Source: Pseudarthrobacter sp. BIM B-2242 (GTDB lineage Bacteria; Actinomycetota; Actinomycetes; Actinomycetales; Micrococcaceae). Taken from it: 64,000 bases of DNA. The stretch is taken from the NCBI RefSeq assembly GCF_014764445.1, contig NZ_CP061721.1, forward strand, positions 2,294,001 to 2,358,000. The letters run 5' to 3'. Positions 1 to 8,666 of this stretch are shown here, piece by piece. The translations under genes were made by a program, and so were the position numbers. Numbering within the stretch: the first letter of the stretch is position 1; each line of letters starts with the position of its first letter. The notes under the pieces are model-generated. The model was not told where the DNA came from. It made no database searches and saw only the letters and a program-made list of their open reading frames with translations.

Positions 1-768
1 GCGGGCAGCCGCACGCAGCGCCAGTTCGCCCCAGCCGGTCCCGATCTCAAGCAGCCGCGTGCCGGATCCGACGCCGGCCTGGTCCAGCAGCCTGTCGATC
101 TTCGCCTGCTGCGCCTCTGCCAGGACCTCCCAGGGAACGGACTCCAGCGCGCCCTCATTCCGCGGGAACAGGGCGGAGGAGTAGCTCATGGTGGTGTCCA
201 GGAAGTTCGAGAAGAGCTCGTTGGACAGATCGTAGTGCCGTGAGATGTTGCTGCGCGTGTTCTGCTCTTCGTTGCGTTCGTGCCGAGGCGTCCGGGGCAG
301 GTACAGCGTCCGGAGGGTCTGCAGCGGCTTGGGAATGAGTGTGCCCACGGATCCCGCGAAGACCTCCAGCACCCCGGCCAGATCAGACGACTCCCAATCC
401 CCCGCCATGAACGACTCGCCCAGCCCAATCAGGCCGTTGTCTCCGATCCGCCGTTCAAACGCTTCCGGCCTGAGCAGGGTCATGACCGGCGCCTCGGTGC
501 CGCCGGTGCCCAGGACCGACCCGTCCGGGTAGGCAACACGCAATGGCAAGCGCCGGACGGCTGCCTTGAACAGCAAGCCTGCGGCTTTGCCTGCGATGAC
601 GGATTTAGTGCCCGACGGCGCGTGGGCAACTCCCGGCCAGATGTCCGGATCGATGGTGGCCGGCGACGCCGGTACCCCGGCGGCGCTGTTGCCTGCCAGC
701 GGGTGCCGCGCGGACTTCCCGGCGGGAACCTGCGCAGCGGCCGTTCCGTTCTCGTCGGTCATTGTCAT
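1..768 (-). CDS. Cyclopropane-fatty-acyl-phospholipid synthase-like methyltransferase (3' end outside window)
   Basis: SAM-dependent methyltransferase of the CFA/mycolic-acid cyclopropane synthase family, expected to add a one-carbon unit to the double bond of a membrane phospholipid acyl chain. 256 codons are visible and the C-terminus runs off the window. The N-terminal region is followed by the family's RHYDLSNELF segment, the MSYSSALF segment and the SAM-binding motif LLEIGTGWGELAL close to the edge. The start is set by GGAGG about 7 bases upstream and by an ATGA overlap with the stop of the DUF1365 gene. It is the third gene of a coupled trio with the flavin amine oxidase and DUF1365. 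The family is secure; the product (cyclopropane, methyl-branched or furan acid) cannot be told from sequence. Confidence 0.9.
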   Translation of the reverse strand, partial: MTMTDENGTAAAQVPAGKSARHPLAGNSAAGVPASPATIDPDIWPGVAHAPSGTKSVIAGKAAGLLFKAAVRRLPLRVAYPDGSVLGTGGTEAPVMTLLRPEAFERRIGDNGLIGLGESFMAGDWESSDLAGVLEVFAGSVGTLIPKPLQTLRTLYLPRTPRHERNEEQNTRSNISRHYDLSNELFSNFLDTTMSYSSALFPRNEGALESVPWEVLAEAQQAKIDRLLDQAGVGSGTRLLEIGTGWGELALRAAAR

Positions 769-1496
769 TGAACTGCCTCCTGTGAGGGGTGATGTGGCCT
801 TTTGACGACGGGCAGACGCCTTGCCCAGAGTTTAACTCCCTGAAACCTGATCAGGGCGGATACCAGCAGCGGCGCGGCCGGAACAGCGACGGCGGCTGCC
901 AGGACGTTCCTGGTGGTGGCCGGGCGCCGGTCACCGTCCATGGTTGCGACGAAGGGCCGGTGCCCTTCCCGCTCCAGGATGATTGAAACGTTGAGGCGGT
1001 CCTCCGGAGCCGGCACCTTCATCCGGTATTGACCGTCCACATCGTTGAAGGGTGAGACGTAAAAAGCTTTGGGAACGCTGGCCCTGCCGGACGCATCCGT
1101 CTCCAGGAGGTAGCAGTGGCGTTCGCCGTAGGTGTTGTGGACCTCGGCTACAACACACTGCAGTTCGCCGGACTCCCGGTAGCACCAGAAAAGCGTCAGC
1201 GGGTTGAATACATGGCCAAAGACCCTGGCGCTGGCCAGCATCCGGATGGGCCCGCCGTCGGGCTCTATTCCACGGCTCCGGAGGAACCGTTCCACGTTGC
1301 TGCGAAATGTGGCGGCGGGATCGCCGAGGTGGTCGGCGGCACGGAAGACCGCCAGCGGCCGCAGCAGCCAAGGAAGGTTAGGCAGCCGGTCCACGTCCAC
1401 AAACCAGCTGTAGCTCCGGTAAGTGAACGCATTCTTTAGCGGAGTCTGCCGCACATGGGAGATCGATGTGCGGTAGATCGCGGCCGTTGGGCTCAT
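765..1496 (-). CDS. DUF1365 family protein
   Basis: 243-residue DUF1365 protein. The family has no settled enzymatic role but recurs next to flavin amine oxidases and CFA-type synthases, which implies a part in modifying lipid acyl chains. Family-like segments are visible: an early YRSYSWFVDVD stretch, HVFNPLTLFWCY, and AEVHNTYGERHCYLL in the middle. An upstream in-frame extension was rejected because the ATG at 1496 forms an ATGA overlap with the stop of the preceding amine-oxidase gene. The stop overlaps the next start in the same way, so the three genes are probably translated as a unit. Confidence 0.85.
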   Translation of the reverse strand: MSPTAAIYRTSISHVRQTPLKNAFTYRSYSWFVDVDRLPNLPWLLRPLAVFRAADHLGDPAATFRSNVERFLRSRGIEPDGGPIRMLASARVFGHVFNPLTLFWCYRESGELQCVVAEVHNTYGERHCYLLETDASGRASVPKAFYVSPFNDVDGQYRMKVPAPEDRLNVSIILEREGHRPFVATMDGDRRPATTRNVLAAAVAVPAAPLLVSALIRFQGVKLWARRLPVVKRPHHPSQEAVQ

Positions 1497-2872
1497 GTTC
1501 CCTCCGCGGCTGTCATGAGATCCGGTGCGTAGGGTTCCGCCTCCGGAGCGGCCCAGCTGCGGCCCAGGCTGGCGGCGGCACGGACGCCGGACAACGCGCC
1601 GTCCTCGTGGAACCCCCACCCCAGATAAGCGCCTGCGTAGGCGATGCGGTAATCGCTCAAGGCTGCGATCTTCTGCTGCGCACGGAGGGATTCGGGTGTG
1701 TATTGCGGGTGCTCATAGACCATACGTTCCAGAACACGGTCCTCCCGGATCAGGTCGGACTCCCCCAGGCTGACCAGATACGGCTGGCCGTCGGCGGGCT
1801 GCAGACGCTGCAGCCTCGTGAGGTCATAACTGACCAGGACCTTGTCCGGCCGGGCATCGCAATCCGGAAGCCGGTAGTTCCAGGATGCCCGGGCGTTCTT
1901 TGCCACGGGCATCACGGCAGGGTCCCGGTGGAAGACCGTCTGGTTGACCGAGTAGGGCATGGCCCCGAGTGCTTCCTTTTCAGCCGGGGTGGCATCTGCC
2001 AGGAACCCGAGGGCCTGAGCGGGATGTGTGGCGATAACCACCGCCTCGAAATCCTCCACGCCGTCAGCGGTGTCCACTTCGACGCCGAGGGCGTGCCGCC
2101 GGATGGCTGTGACGGGGCTGTTCAGCCGGATGTCCGGCAGCGTGGCGGCCAGCTTCTCCACGTACCGCCCAGACCCGCCGGTGACGGTCCGCCACTGCGG
2201 CGAGCCCTTGACGCCCAGCATGCCGTGGTGGCCCAGGAAGGTGAAGAGATAACGCGCCGGGTAGGACAGTGCCGTGGTGGGGTCACAGGACCAGACCGCG
2301 CTGACCACCGGGGTCATGAAATGGGAGATGAAGTAGGGGCTGAACCGTTCCTTCGCCAGGAATTCGCCCAGGGTGAGCTCGGCACCGTTGGTGCCCAGGC
2401 CGCCGTCGGACGCTTCCCCCGCATCGATCAGGGCCCGCGCCCGGCGGTAAAAGCGCATAACCTCAGCCAGCATCAGCAGGTATCGGCCACGCAGCAGGCT
2501 TGACGGCCGGGCAATGATCCCTTTCCCGCCGTCGCGCGCACCCGCGAATTCCAGGCCGCAGCCATCGCAGCGGATGGACATGCTCATTTCAGAATCCTGA
2601 GTCTCCACGCCCAGCTCGGCGAACAGCCGCAGCAGGGTGGGATATGTCCGCTCGTTGTGGACGATGAAGCCCGTGTCGATGCCGAAAGTGGAACCGTCCG
2701 GCTGCGGGACGCTGTGCGTGTGGGCGTGGCCGCCCAGCCTGCCGTCGGCCTCGAAGAGCGTGACGTGGTCGTGCCGGTTCAGGACGTAGGCGGCCGTCAG
2801 GCCCGCCACACCACTGCCGATGACCGCAATGCGCCTTCTGGCGCCTCCACTCCATACTGGGGTCGGTGACAA
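1493..2872 (-). CDS. FAD-dependent amine oxidase/desaturase-like oxidoreductase
   Basis: 459-residue flavoprotein with an N-terminal Rossmann dinucleotide motif (IAVIGSGVAGLTAAYVL, residues about 15-31), then ADGRLGGHAHT, typical of the amine oxidase/phytoene-desaturase superfamily. It probably oxidises or desaturates a lipid substrate rather than an amine, given its coupling to DUF1365 and a CFA-type methyltransferase. The start is a TTG chosen because AGAGGAG lies about 6 bases upstream; no ATG fits. It is the first gene of the trio and diverges from a LysR gene across 127 bp. Superfamily is certain, substrate is inferred. Confidence 0.85.
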   Translation of the reverse strand: MSPTPVWSGGARRRIAVIGSGVAGLTAAYVLNRHDHVTLFEADGRLGGHAHTHSVPQPDGSTFGIDTGFIVHNERTYPTLLRLFAELGVETQDSEMSMSIRCDGCGLEFAGARDGGKGIIARPSSLLRGRYLLMLAEVMRFYRRARALIDAGEASDGGLGTNGAELTLGEFLAKERFSPYFISHFMTPVVSAVWSCDPTTALSYPARYLFTFLGHHGMLGVKGSPQWRTVTGGSGRYVEKLAATLPDIRLNSPVTAIRRHALGVEVDTADGVEDFEAVVIATHPAQALGFLADATPAEKEALGAMPYSVNQTVFHRDPAVMPVAKNARASWNYRLPDCDARPDKVLVSYDLTRLQRLQPADGQPYLVSLGESDLIREDRVLERMVYEHPQYTPESLRAQQKIAALSDYRIAYAGAYLGWGFHEDGALSGVRAAASLGRSWAAPEAEPYAPDLMTAAEGT

Positions 2873-2934
2873 CCTTTGCTCCTCTGCTGAACATCTGCCA
2901 TTGGATAGACACCGGCAATTCGGAACCGTGAGCG

Positions 2935-2975
2935 CGTTGGATGGGTGGGCCGGCAGGGATCTTTTTCATCCAACG
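2935..2975. promoter_or_regulatory. Inverted repeat in the amine oxidase/LysR divergent region
   Basis: CGTTGGATG at 2935-2943 is perfectly inverted as CATCCAACG at 2967-2975, and a third TTGGAT copy lies at 2911-2916. It sits between the divergent flavin-oxidase and LysR genes and its right half overlaps where the LysR -35 should be. That position fits an autoregulatory LysR operator, but binding is inferred. Confidence 0.4.
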
Positions 2976-2987
2976 GGCCTGCAGCAG

Positions 2988-2993
2988 TAGGGT
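2988..2993 (+). promoter_or_regulatory. -10 element of the LysR gene (leaderless pattern)
   Basis: TAGGGT lies 6 bases before the GTG at 3000 and no Shine-Dalgarno is present, so transcription probably starts at or next to the start codon. Confidence 0.4.
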
Positions 2994-2999
2994 GGGCGG

Positions 3000-3917
3000 G
3001 TGGTCAATCCCGTACACCTGAAGACCCTCCTTGAGGTTACCCGGCTGGGTTCGTTCGCTGCCGCCGCGGCACGCCTGGGTTACACCGCCTCGGCGGTCTC
3101 CCAGCAGATGTCCGCCCTCGAACGCGAGGCAGGCGTGATCCTCTTCCAGCGCTCGGCCCGCAGCGTGATTCCCACGGAGGCCGCGATGGTGATGACACGG
3201 CACGCGGCAAAGGTGCTGACCGACATCGAGGCCCTGATGGCAGCCGCCGCCAAAACCCACGACAGCACCAGCCAGGAACTCAGGCTCGGCATCTTTCCCA
3301 GCCTTGCCACATACGTCCTGCCGCGCATCCTGAAAAATCCGGCCTGGAAAGACCTGGGCATCGACCTCCGCGTCTCGGTAGCGGAACCATCCCAAACCAT
3401 CCAGGGGCTGCGCACCGGCGGAGAACTCGATGTGGCGCTCGTCTTCCAGGTGGGCCAGTCCGGGCTGGCCTGGCCCCACACCATTAACCGGCAGTGGATC
3501 GGCGACGACAACTTCCGTGTGGTCCTTCCGGCGGGCTGGGGCTTCGGCGCGGAAGCAAAGGTGGCAGCGGACCACCTCTCCGAGCTGCCGTGGATCATGC
3601 ACCACCCCGGAACCCCTGATGCCGTGGTGATCGAACGGCTCTTCGCCAGCTGCAACCTGCACCCCCGCGTGGTGGCCCACAGCGACGACTTCCATGCCAG
3701 CCTGGAAATGGCTGCGGCCGGACTGGGCGCCGCGCTCGTGCCGGAACTTGCGTTACTGAACCGGCCGGCGGGTGTGGTGGTGCTCGATGTTCCGGAGATC
3801 CGGCTGGCACGGAACGTCTTCGCGCTGCTGATTAATGAGAAGAAGACCGCCCGGGTGCAGCTGTTTGTGGACCTGCTCGCGGAAACGCTGGCGGGCCTGG
3901 GAGCTGTAGGCAAATAG
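3000..3917 (+). CDS. LysR family transcriptional regulator
   Basis: 305-residue LysR-type regulator. The N-terminal winged helix-turn-helix is clear (residues 1-60: LKTLLEVTRLGSFAAAAARL, then SAVSQQMSALEREAG), followed by a periplasmic-binding-like effector domain from about residue 90. The start is the GTG at 3000, which has no Shine-Dalgarno but has a -10-like hexamer 6 bases ahead. It is divergent from the flavin oxidase-DUF1365-CFA trio, the usual position of a LysR relative to its target, so that trio is the likely regulon. The effector is unknown. Confidence 0.92.
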   Translation: MVNPVHLKTLLEVTRLGSFAAAAARLGYTASAVSQQMSALEREAGVILFQRSARSVIPTEAAMVMTRHAAKVLTDIEALMAAAAKTHDSTSQELRLGIFPSLATYVLPRILKNPAWKDLGIDLRVSVAEPSQTIQGLRTGGELDVALVFQVGQSGLAWPHTINRQWIGDDNFRVVLPAGWGFGAEAKVAADHLSELPWIMHHPGTPDAVVIERLFASCNLHPRVVAHSDDFHASLEMAAAGLGAALVPELALLNRPAGVVVLDVPEIRLARNVFALLINEKKTARVQLFVDLLAETLAGLGAVGK

Positions 3918-3950
3918 CTCCGAACGCTGGAATGCACAGCGCTTCGGGTC

Positions 3951-3956
3951 TATGTT
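3951..3956 (+). promoter_or_regulatory. -10 element of the DUF2004 gene (leaderless pattern)
   Basis: TATGTT lies 6 bases before the ATG at 3963. Confidence 0.4.
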
Positions 3957-3962
3957 GAAGGT

Positions 3963-4469
3963 ATGAACAGGGTAGCGAGCCAGCACTTTGGAGAAATCGA
4001 GCTCAACCACGGCAGGGACCACAACGTCGCTGCCAGACATGAGCTCGGGGGCCAAACGCTGGAACTCGACCTGAACATCAACGCGCATGACCATTTCGAC
4101 GAAGCGGCCATGCACAAGGTGGATTACCGGCTCAGGTTCCTCCCCGAACTCGTGGACGAGGTCCGGCAGATGATCGCCGACGAACTGGAGCAGGAAGGCA
4201 CCAGCCCCCAGGAGTACCTCCGCTTCCACTGCAGCGCCCTGAAGGACGAACACCTGCAGAAGGTGTTCGGCGTGGAGGACCGCAGCCAGCTCACCAACGA
4301 CGTCTTCCTCAAGGCCCTCAAGCTCGGCCACGTGGGCATTTTCCCCGGCCAGCCTGAGCGCTACTTCGTCCTGGACTTCACCCTCGGCGCCCACTTCACC
4401 GACGAGGTGCTGGTTGCCTCCGCGGACGAAGACGGCGTCGTGGACGACGAAATCCTCTGGGAGTCCTAA
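3963..4469 (+). CDS. DUF2004 domain-containing protein
   Basis: 168-residue soluble acidic protein resembling the DUF2004 family, whose function is unknown. It opens with HFGEIELN and has a conserved-looking LDLNINAHDHFDEAAMHKVDY segment; the C-terminal part YFVLDFTLGAHFTDEVLVAS suggests a beta-rich fold. There are no membrane segments and no recognisable catalytic motif. It has its own promoter-like hexamer directly upstream and is followed after 25 bp by a membrane-protein gene on the same strand. Confidence 0.75.
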   Translation: MNRVASQHFGEIELNHGRDHNVAARHELGGQTLELDLNINAHDHFDEAAMHKVDYRLRFLPELVDEVRQMIADELEQEGTSPQEYLRFHCSALKDEHLQKVFGVEDRSQLTNDVFLKALKLGHVGIFPGQPERYFVLDFTLGAHFTDEVLVASADEDGVVDDEILWES

Positions 4470-4494
4470 GCCCAACCGACCCGCCCCATGAGCC

Positions 4495-5184
4495 ATGGAT
4501 AAGCGCAGACGTTGGCGGCTGGCGGCGGAGCTGCTGCTTGCCGGCGTGGTGGTATCCCTGCTGGCGGGCCTGCTGCATGCTGAAGCAGGCGATCCCAATG
4601 ACCACACCGCCTCCTTCGCGGCGTACGCGGCGAGCGGGATCTGGACAGCGGTGCACCTTGGCCAGTTCCTTGGCATGGCGCTGCTGACCGCCGGGCTGTT
4701 TGTGCTGCTTCCCGCCCTCATCGTCCGGCCGGGGCTCCTCGCCGTGACCGCCCGCTTCGGGGCACTGGCGGCGGCCACGGCCCTGGCACTCTACGGAGCG
4801 CTCCAGGCTGTGGACGGCGTCGCCCTCAAGCAGGCCGCGGATGCTTGGGCAGCCGCCGCCGAGCCTGAGAAGTCCATGCGGTTCGCTACCGCGGAAGGCA
4901 TCCGCTGGCTCGAGTGGGGACTGCGCAGCTACCAGAGCTTCCTGTTGGGTACCGCCCTGATACTTTTTGGCATCGTGGTGGCGGCGACTCGGCACGTATC
5001 CCGGCTCATCGGCTACCTGATGGGCCTGTCCGGGGTGGCGTACCTGGCCCAGGGCTGGATCATCGGGGCATCCGGTTTCGCCGCCGCCAACACCTGGCCC
5101 ACCCTGTTCGGGATCGTGGTGACCGTCGTCTGGAGTGTGTGGCTGCTCGTCAGTGCGCTGCGAATGTCATCGAGTGCTCCGTAA
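4495..5184 (+). CDS. Multi-pass membrane protein (DUF4386-like)
   Basis: 229-residue integral membrane protein with about six hydrophobic helices (for example near residues 8-28, 55-75, 82-102, 140-160, 170-190 and 198-218). The overall arrangement resembles DUF4386 proteins of unknown function. No catalytic motif is visible. It lies 25 bp after the DUF2004 gene and may share its transcript, and it is followed by a palindromic terminator. The start at 4495 follows the annotation-like MDKRRRW N-terminus, a short basic leader; no strong ribosome site is seen. Confidence 0.6.
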   Translation: MDKRRRWRLAAELLLAGVVVSLLAGLLHAEAGDPNDHTASFAAYAASGIWTAVHLGQFLGMALLTAGLFVLLPALIVRPGLLAVTARFGALAAATALALYGALQAVDGVALKQAADAWAAAAEPEKSMRFATAEGIRWLEWGLRSYQSFLLGTALILFGIVVAATRHVSRLIGYLMGLSGVAYLAQGWIIGASGFAAANTWPTLFGIVVTVVWSVWLLVSALRMSSSAP

Positions 5185-5185
5185 G

Positions 5186-5211
5186 CGCCCTTTTGAGAGC
5201 TCAAAAGGGCG
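5186..5211. terminator. Palindromic hairpin between convergent genes
   Basis: Twelve-base arms (CGCCCTTTTGAG and its complement) around a 2-base centre, between the plus-strand membrane protein and metE. It can act in either direction; the plus gene is the closer one. Confidence 0.55.
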
Positions 5212-5238
5212 GTTATGGAGCAGTCGATGGGTTAAAGC

Positions 5239-5278
5239 GCGACGGCGGCCGGTCACCTGGGTGACCGGCCGCCGTCGT
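5239..5278 (-). terminator. GC-rich hairpin downstream of metE
   Basis: Seventeen-base perfect arms (5241-5257 with 5260-5276), extendable by one pair and a wobble, 14 bases past the metE stop. On the minus strand it is followed by a short CTTTAA stretch, so the U-tract is weak. Confidence 0.65.
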
Positions 5279-5292
5279 TGTGGTTCTTTGGG

Positions 5293-7632
5293 TTACTTCG
5301 CGGCTTGCAGCAGGCCGGCGCGGACGGTCTTGGTGGCCTTGACCAGGTTGCGCAGGGACTCTTCGGTCTCGGCGTAGCCGCGGGTCTTCAGGCCGCAGTC
5401 CGGGTTGACCCACAGCTGGCGGGACGGGACGTGCTTGACGGCGGTGGCCAGCAGTTCAGTGACTTCGGCCTCGCCCGGAACTCGGGGCGAGTGGATGTCG
5501 TAGACGCCCGGGCCGACGCCGCGGCCGAAGCCGTGGGACTCGAGGTCGTGGACAACCTCCATGCGTGAGCGTGCGGCTTCGATGGAGGTCACGTCGGCGT
5601 CGAGGCCGTCGATCGCGTCGATGATCACGCCGAACTCGGAGTAGCAGAGGTGGGTGTGGATCTGCGTGGCATCGGCAGCACCGGCGGTGGCCAGGCGGAA
5701 GGAGTCAACGGACCATTTCAGGTACGCGGCGTGATCGGCCTTGCGCAGCGGGAGGAGTTCGCGCAGGGCGGGCTCGTCCACCTGGATGACCTTGATGCCG
5801 GCTGCTTCGAGGTCGGCGATCTCGTCGCGCAGTGCCAGGCCGACCTGGTTGGCGGTCTCGCCCAGCGGCTGGTCGTCGCGGACGAAGGACCATGCCAGGA
5901 TGGTGACCGGACCGGTGAGCATGCCCTTCATGGGCTTGTTGGTCAGCGACTGGGCATACTCGGCCCATGCCACCGTGATGGGGGCACTGCGGGTGACATC
6001 GCCCCACAGGATGGACGGACGCGTGCAGCGTGAGCCATAGGACTGGACCCAGCCATGGACCGTGACGTCGAAGCCTTCGAGGTTCTCGGCGAAGTACTGG
6101 ACCATGTCGTTGCGCTCGGGCTCGCCGTGCACCAGCACGTCGTAGCCGAGCTCTTCCTGCAGCTCCACAACGCGCTTGATCTCGTCCTTCATGAGCTGCC
6201 CGTACTGCTCGTTGGTGAGGTCGCCCTTGTTGTTACGGGCACGGGCCGAACGGATTTCGGAGGTCTGCGGGAAGGAGCCGATGGTAGTGGTGGGCAGCGG
6301 CGGCAGGTGCAGGGCCTCTTCCTGGGCGGCCTCGCGGACTGCGTATTCGGAGCGGCTGAAGTCGGCGGCGGTCAGGGCCCCGGTGCGGGCGCGGACGTCG
6401 GTGCGGTACACACCGTTAGCGGCAGCACGGGCTGCGATGACGGCGGATGCCTCGTCGATGGCGGCCTTGGCCGAGGCGGGGTCTGCCAGGTAGGACGCGA
6501 GGGTCCTGACCTCAACAGCCTTCTGGTCAGCAAAGGCGAGCCAGCTGCGGAGCTCGTCGGAGAGCTGGCCCTCTTCGGTGACATCGTGCGGAACGTGCTG
6601 GGTGGACGTTGAGGTGCTCACTGCAAGCTTGCCGGCAGCAGCCTTTAGTTCATCCAGCTTGGCGGCGGAGACGGCGAGGTCGTTCCGCCAGATGTTGTGG
6701 CCGTCAACGACGCCGGCAACCAGGGTCTTGTCCCCCAGGGCAGCAAGTGCCGCTGCGGAGGGAACGGCCCCCTTGAAGGCGTCGATGTGGAGGGCATCGA
6801 TATTGGTGGCGGCCAGCGTACCGAGCTGACCGTCCAGGGCGCCGTACGGGGTGGAGACAAGGATCTGCGGGCGCGCGGCGGTAGCGGTGAGCACCTCATA
6901 AGCGCGGGCAACGGCGGCTTCAATTTCGGCGGCCGGGGTGTCCTGGTCAACTACCAGGGCGGGCTCGTCAAGCTGGATCCAGCCGGCGCCTGCAGCGGCG
7001 AGCTTTTCGAGCAGCTGCACGTAGACCGGCAGGACGTCCTCAAGGCGGGACAGCGGGGCGAATCCTGCGGGGGCGTCGTCGGACGCCTTGGAGAGCAGCA
7101 GGTAGGTGACCGGGCCAACGATGTACGGGCGGGTCTCGATGCCGTTGGCCAGGGCGAATTCGAATTCCTCCACGATGCGGTTGGAGGCCAGGGTGAACGC
7201 GGTCTCGGGGCCGATCTCCGGCACGAGGTAGTGGTAGTTGGTGTCGAACCACTTGGTCATTTCCAGCGGCTGCTGTTCCTTGGTGCCGCGGGCCAGGGTG
7301 AAGTAGCCGTCGATGTCCAGCTGGCCCTCGGCGTTGAGGAGGTTACCGAAGCGGGCCGGGACTGCGCCGAGGTGGGCAGTGGCGTCCAGCACCTGGTCGT
7401 AGTAGGAGAATGTTCCCGGTACGGCAGCGGCCTCGGTGAGGCCGAGTTCCTGCAGGCGCTTGGCGATGGTCAGCTGGATGTCCTTGGCGGCGGCGTCCAG
7501 TGCCGCTGCGTCGATGGTGCCGGCCCAATAGGCTTCGACGGCTTTCTTCAGTTCGCGGCGGCGGCCGATGCGGGGGTAGCCCAGGAGGGAAGCGGCCGGG
7601 AACGGGGTGCGGGCGGTGTTGTTTTCAGGCAT
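5293..7632 (-). CDS. metE: Cobalamin-independent methionine synthase
   Basis: 5-methyltetrahydropteroyltriglutamate-homocysteine methyltransferase, 779 residues, the normal length for MetE. It makes methionine by direct methyl transfer from methyl-folate to homocysteine. The N-terminal half begins ASLLGYPRIGRRRELKKAVE. The catalytic C-terminal half shows TTTIGSFPQT and the zinc-ligand segments IHTHLCYSEF and NPDCGLKTRGY. The start ATG has AAGGAA 6 bases upstream. It is 50 bp downstream of metF, which supplies its methyl-folate, and both lie behind the long metF leader. A GC-rich hairpin follows the stop. Confidence 0.98.
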   Translation of the reverse strand: MPENNTARTPFPAASLLGYPRIGRRRELKKAVEAYWAGTIDAAALDAAAKDIQLTIAKRLQELGLTEAAAVPGTFSYYDQVLDATAHLGAVPARFGNLLNAEGQLDIDGYFTLARGTKEQQPLEMTKWFDTNYHYLVPEIGPETAFTLASNRIVEEFEFALANGIETRPYIVGPVTYLLLSKASDDAPAGFAPLSRLEDVLPVYVQLLEKLAAAGAGWIQLDEPALVVDQDTPAAEIEAAVARAYEVLTATAARPQILVSTPYGALDGQLGTLAATNIDALHIDAFKGAVPSAAALAALGDKTLVAGVVDGHNIWRNDLAVSAAKLDELKAAAGKLAVSTSTSTQHVPHDVTEEGQLSDELRSWLAFADQKAVEVRTLASYLADPASAKAAIDEASAVIAARAAANGVYRTDVRARTGALTAADFSRSEYAVREAAQEEALHLPPLPTTTIGSFPQTSEIRSARARNNKGDLTNEQYGQLMKDEIKRVVELQEELGYDVLVHGEPERNDMVQYFAENLEGFDVTVHGWVQSYGSRCTRPSILWGDVTRSAPITVAWAEYAQSLTNKPMKGMLTGPVTILAWSFVRDDQPLGETANQVGLALRDEIADLEAAGIKVIQVDEPALRELLPLRKADHAAYLKWSVDSFRLATAGAADATQIHTHLCYSEFGVIIDAIDGLDADVTSIEAARSRMEVVHDLESHGFGRGVGPGVYDIHSPRVPGEAEVTELLATAVKHVPSRQLWVNPDCGLKTRGYAETEESLRNLVKATKTVRAGLLQAAK

Positions 7633-7682
7633 GGGAAATTCCTTGGAGGTTGAAGCTGGAAGTGGTGTGAAAGTGCAGGCGG

Positions 7683-8666
7683 TCAGCTGGCGAGCCGGGC
7701 GTGCCTTGTGGCGTTGGAGCGGACAGCGGCGCTGCGGCGGCCAACTGAACGGACGTGGCGCGGAAGTGCCAGTTTGTCCAGCACCTCCAGTGCGCTCACG
7801 TGTTCATTGAAGGTGTAGAGGTGGATGCCCGGCGCGCCGGAGTCCAGCGCCGCGTTGGCCAGGTCAACGGTGGCGCGGACGCCGATCCGGAGCCGCTCGG
7901 CCTCAGTGTCGGCCCCGGCCAGGCGGGCCAGGAGCTCCGGTGCCGGCTGGACGCCTGCCAGCTCGCCGAGGCGGGTGACGCGGCGCAGGCTGGTCAGCGG
8001 CATAACACCCGGGATGATGGGGATGGTGACACCCGCACGACGGGCCCTCGTGATGAGGTCCGCGTACTGCGCGGTGTCGAAATAGACCTGCGTGATGGCG
8101 AAGTCCGCGCCGGAGCGCTGCTTTGCGAGCAGCACCTCAACGTCATGCGCCTCGCTGGGTGACTCCGGATGCCTGGTGGGGTAGGCGGCCACTCCCACGG
8201 CGATCTTGCCCGCGCACAGCAGCGCTGAACGCCGCTGCTCAACCCGGCGGATGAGTTCGATCAAATCCTGGGCATACCGCAACGAACCGGCAACCGGCGG
8301 TTCGCCGTCCTGGGGACGGTCGCCGCGGAGCGCCAGGATGCCGCGCACCCCGGTGTCCAGCAGGTCCCCGATGATTTCGGCCAGCTCGTCCGGCGTGTTG
8401 CCCACACAGGTCAGGTGGGCGAGCGGCCGGAGCGTGGTTTCCAGCACGAGCCGGTGGATGAGTTCGACGGCGGTGTCCCGGTTCGAACCGCTGGCACCAT
8501 ACGTGACGGCGACATAGTCCGGCTCGGTGGCCTCGAGTTCCCGGATGGTGGTCCAGAGGGACTCTGCGGCCGCCGGAGAACGTGGCGGGAAGAGTTCATA
8601 GGAGAGCGCCACGGGGGCCGTCTCGGTCAGGTTTGGATGTGTTTCTATAAGGCTTGGCGGTGACAT
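7683..8666 (-). CDS. metF: Methylenetetrahydrofolate reductase
   Basis: 327-residue flavin TIM-barrel enzyme that reduces 5,10-methylene-THF to 5-methyl-THF, the methyl donor for MetE. Diagnostic segments are SYELFPPRSP near the N-terminus, YVAVTYGASGS, LRGDRP and DFAITQVYFD. The frame stays open 147 bases further upstream, but that extension is unlike a protein of this genome and overlaps a structured leader. The ATG at 8666 has AAGGA about 6 bases upstream and yields the family length. Its ribosome site is perfectly complementary to a 10-base stretch inside the leader, which points to translational control. metE follows after 50 bp. Confidence 0.95.
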   Translation of the reverse strand: MSPPSLIETHPNLTETAPVALSYELFPPRSPAAAESLWTTIRELEATEPDYVAVTYGASGSNRDTAVELIHRLVLETTLRPLAHLTCVGNTPDELAEIIGDLLDTGVRGILALRGDRPQDGEPPVAGSLRYAQDLIELIRRVEQRRSALLCAGKIAVGVAAYPTRHPESPSEAHDVEVLLAKQRSGADFAITQVYFDTAQYADLITRARRAGVTIPIIPGVMPLTSLRRVTRLGELAGVQPAPELLARLAGADTEAERLRIGVRATVDLANAALDSGAPGIHLYTFNEHVSALEVLDKLALPRHVRSVGRRSAAVRSNATRHARLAS

